Shown: piece by piece, positions 60,946 through 64,000 of the stretch
How positions within the stretch are numbered: position 1 is the stretch's first letter
Layout of the letters: each line of letters starts with the position of its first letter
Source of the DNA: Liolophura sinensis
Taxonomy: Eukaryota > Mollusca > Polyplacophora > Chitonida > Chitonidae
Assembly (NCBI RefSeq): GCF_032854445.1
Contig: NC_088304.1
Coordinates: forward strand, 3,474,001 to 3,538,000
Direction of reading: 5' to 3'
Length of the DNA: 64,000 nucleotides
Program-made: the position numbers and the translations under genes
Notes under the pieces: generated by a model
Databases searched by the model: none
What the model saw: the letters and a program-made list of their open reading frames with translations, nothing else
What the model was told of the DNA's origin: nothing

Positions 60946-61229
60946 CTGGGTCTTGCAATTATCGATCGTGACAGATGCATTTGAAGTTTAAACTTAACTA
61001 AAAACCACTGGAACTTTGAAACAGCTGTAATTACAAAATTTTACAATATAGCATTTTCTAATTCTAGTAATATTACAGTTGAACATATGAAGATAAGCAA
61101 TTTTTGCAACTTTTTTTAATAGGCACGTTTTGCAGTTTACAATACAGTTATACACAGACAAGGACTGGATATCAAGGTTTTGATTTTTTAAACTTTAAAT
61201 GGTAAGATTATGGCATACTTTTTATTCAC
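60946..61229. other. AT-rich unique noncoding sequence
   Basis: Nothing recognisable. Confidence 0.4.
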
Positions 61230-61620
61230 ACTCAGTAACATCAGTGACATGGGTGTCCAGAGCAGTCTTATTAGGCACCTCCTACTGAGCCTGTCCTACT
61301 CCATTAGGACAATTTTCGTAATTGTTCCAGCAGCTAGCTGTGGGAGGGCACGGGTGGGTTGAGATCACCCAGGGGCTGACGCCAGACCACGTGGTACGCA
61401 TGGGCCGAGTGTGGACGACACGCCGGCGTCCTGGCCAGACAAACCATCGTACTTTGAGAAGTGTTTTTGGCTAAAAACTCCGGTGATAAATGACAATTTC
61501 CCCCGTCTCTGACGCTCTAGCCAGCATCCTGCCTCTCGTACCACTTGTCGGCTCTCCGTACAGAGACTCTTCTCATACCGGGGCTAATCCTGACGATTTG
61601 TTTGTGTCGTTTTGAGGTTG
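61230..61620. promoter_or_regulatory. GC-richer unique island
   Basis: A CpG-bearing block of about 390 bp with no frame above 60 codons, so a coding explanation is weak here. Candidate regulatory element or structured RNA segment. Confidence 0.3.
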
Positions 61621-61884
61621 TATTAGCTTCACATAATTGAATTATGGGTATACACTTTGCTTGTGTTGCCAGAGAAAGTGAAGCTTTGGCCTCAAACTGT
61701 ATGGTGCAACGTCGTCGTCGGTATTATGCACTGAGATAGTTCCACGTGTGTTCGATGTCGAAGAAACAAAAAGAATAAAGTGTGAAAATAGACATCTGTT
61801 GGTTTGGAACTCCCACCCGAAAATTTTCCCGCTCTCAGGAGAATCCAAAGATTACCCAAATCATTAATTTCTGGGTGCAGGCTC

Positions 61885-62145
61885 TTACATTTGATTGTTA
61901 ATTTATTTGATTGGTGTTTGAAGCCAAATTTTAATTTATTTTCCGGCGAGCAAAGTGTTTAGCGTGCTAGCGCAGCACAATGGTTTCAGAGCCTCTTGTC
62001 AAATGCGGTTGTTATGAGTTTAAGTCTAGCTCATTCTGGCTTTCTCTACGGCCGCACAGTCTGTCATCCATCCAGGTGGTCTTGGGTTTCCTCGGGTTCT
62101 GCCCGGTTTCCTCTCACCATGTATGGCTGGCCACCGTTCGAGGTA
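61885..62145 (+). mobile_element. SINE-B-related copy, 3' end replaced
   Basis: Tail-like TTAATTTATTTGATTGGTGT near 61900 is a minus-oriented fragment. It is followed by a plus-oriented head (GTTTAGCGTGCTAGCGCAGC near 61958, B box GAGTTTAAGTCT at 62016-62027) and a body with CTTGGGTTTCCTCGGGTTCT and GCCCGGTTTCCTCTCACCAT. The usual 3' domain and tail are missing. A 160-codon frame (61996-62478) crosses this SINE and the minisatellite and is not a gene. Confidence 0.75.
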
Positions 62146-62269
62146 AACTGCCGCCCCTCGCAAGGTATACCTTCTGACTTAAAGCCGCGAGAGCCCGGAA
62201 TACAGCGTGCTACTCAACTGCTAAGGGGATGGTCGGTCAAACAGCTAGAGAATAATGCTTTATTACACA

Positions 62270-62620
62270 TTAATCCACACATTGTATCAGATTTCCACAC
62301 ATTGTATCAGGTTTTCACACATTGTATCAGATTTCCACATTGTATCAGATTTTCACACATTGTGTCAGACTTTCACACATTGCATCAGACTTTCATATAT
62401 AAATCGGAATCCACACATTGTATCAGGTTTTCACACATAAATCGGAATCCACACATTGTATCAGGTTTTCACACATAAATCGGAATCCACACATTGTATC
62501 AGATTTTCACACATAAATCGGAATCCACACATTGTATCAGATTTTCACACATAAATCGGAATCCACACATTGTATCAGATTTTCACACATAAATCGGAAT
62601 CTACACATTATATTGGTGTT
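62270..62620. repeat. nested 20-bp and 38-bp minisatellite
   Basis: The left part is about 6 units of 20 bp (CACACATTGTATCAGATTTT). From about 62400 it changes to 38-bp units, in which the 20-mer is joined to CACACATAAATCGGAATC; ATCGGAATCC recurs every 38 bp (62402, 62440, and so on, six times). The 20-mer phase looks older. Confidence 0.94.
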
Positions 62621-64000
62621 AAAAGGTGTTCCCATGTTTGTTTGGAGGGTATTTTCTCTAAACGAAAGTTTCACGACGCAGGTAAGGTTTTCTGGACTTG
62701 GTTGACGTCTGAATATGAAATTTGTTGGACGAATAGACTAACTCGAATACATAGTTTATGCATTACATATGTGATGCTCTTTGACTAATGTAAAGGTGGT
62801 GAACTGACCGACAGATAGACAAGGAGACGGACAGATAAACAACAGTGCAGACAGACAAAATGACAGATGAGCAGTCAGAAAAAAAATTCATAATAATTCA
62901 AATTACCGAATATTATTATCTCCTTGGTATAAGCAATGTTATATATTAACGTGTGCATAATTAATAGGAGTTTTGGCGCCGACGTAGAATGACAGAATAA
63001 TATATATTGGGTACAATAACGTCTGCCGCCAGGCGACAACTAACACAATCAACGTTTTTTCACGCCAGATACATTGTCCTCTTCAAAATCATGGTTTGAA
63101 TATTAATTTGCGTTTCCATAAATTGTTTGGCGTTTATAAAATAACCAGTAAATTGAGACGCGACATGCAAATTTCCGGTACAGAAATCTGGCTTTTAACT
63201 CTATAATCGACTATTCCACAAGTTCTGGACAAGAGTGGGGTTCCATCTAGGTCCACGGGCTCAAACAGAGCAGCTGATTACCTGCGTATGTACACACATG
63301 GGTCTTCCTTAAGTCTGTTCAGGAAGACCCAAAAATTAAAACATATGAGTCGTTTTTCGTCGTGATATATGTCAGATCATGGATATATGGAATTTTGAAC
63401 TTTTTCTTTATTTATTTCTTAGCGCTTGAAGCCAGATAAGTTCAAAAATATTACTTTAATATACTGCCTAAAATTTCTGTACTCTAAAAGCTAAGATAAA
63501 ATGCAAAAGGGTGGAGGGAAGCGAGCAAGTCCAGTCAGGTGTATTGAGTTCCCTCTGTGCAAGTAAACAAGTGGACCACACGTAGCTTTGTCAAATAAGA
63601 GCCTATAGAGCTAAAGGATAAATATAGGATCATTTAGTAAGAATTTCAATTTGCTCAAATATGTGCCATTCTTCATGCATGCAGATTATTTTTTAAACCA
63701 AAAAGAGAAGATTTTATGGTCGTTCTCATTTGCCGAGCGTTATACTTGACATCATAAAATTGAAATCCTCAACGAAATTCACCACCCATTCTTAAAAGGC
63801 GAGTGACAAAGCAGGGAGACGATTCTTTTTCATCTTTCTGTGCAAACCCCACAGACACAGCAGAAGCTCTGTACTTGATCATGAAGATGGTTCAGTAATT
63901 AAGGACATGGTTATAATGAGTCCTGGATTGTCACCAGTAACCTAACACATCGGCGGACAGCAGCGAACTTTGTCTGATGAGTATGTGTGATATTCATCAG
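62621..64000. other. AT-rich unique sequence with a hairpin and a POU octamer
   Basis: GGGTCTTCCT (63300-63309), an 11-nt loop and AGGAAGACCC (63321-63330) form a perfect 10-bp stem. ATGCAAAT (63175-63182) next to TTCCGG is an octamer with an ETS-like core. No gene recognised. Confidence 0.45.

Noticed and set aside
61996-62478. 160-codon plus frame
   Set aside because: Crosses a SINE and a 20/38-bp minisatellite; no independent coding sequence.

Overview
This window looks like intergenic or intronic DNA from an animal genome, most likely a marine mollusc. It is AT-rich and full of tRNA-derived SINEs. Their 3' ends have the form GTACGGCGTAAAACACC, GTACGACGCTAAACCCC or ATGTGGCGTTAAGCCTT, followed by a short-unit tail; I associate such ends with mollusc and other lophotrochozoan genomes. 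No ORF could be recognised as a conserved protein, and no intact rRNA, tRNA, transposase or reverse transcriptase gene was found. The largest open frames (up to 629 codons) lie inside tandem repeats whose period is a multiple of three. The longest frame outside a repeat is 171 codons and matches nothing I know.

Layout: (i) 0.9-3.2 kb, a 54-bp minisatellite built from two diverged 27-bp halves, followed by SINEs to about 13 kb. (ii) 13.6-13.9 kb, a 21-bp degenerate repeat. (iii) 16.1-16.7 and 18.0-18.5 kb, two GC-richer islands, the second with a tight cluster of CACGTG E-boxes and CRE-like sites. (iv) 19.3-28.65 kb, a 79-bp satellite of about 118 units in which every unit carries a branch-point-like, polypyrimidine/AG and AG|GTAAAA arrangement resembling a tiny intron and exon; it contains a recent 1,579-bp internal duplication. 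(v) 29-41 kb, microsatellites, SINE pieces and a promoter-like island at 30.9-31.5 kb with a near-perfect CTCF motif. (vi) 42-62 kb, a series of GC-richer unique islands, including a second CTCF-like motif at 53.0 kb, separated by AT-rich sequence and by minisatellites of 38, 47, 42, 80, 33 and 38 bp plus a 130-bp (AT) tract.

The strongest observations are the splice-signal-bearing satellite; a ~50-70 bp 3' domain shared by three SINE families and found alone between target-site duplications at three loci; the two CTCF-like motifs in divergent orientation; the E-box cluster; and a near-consensus RFX X-box. All functional readings of noncoding motifs are inference from sequence alone. In this answer SINE-A, SINE-B and SINE-C are my own working labels, not published names.
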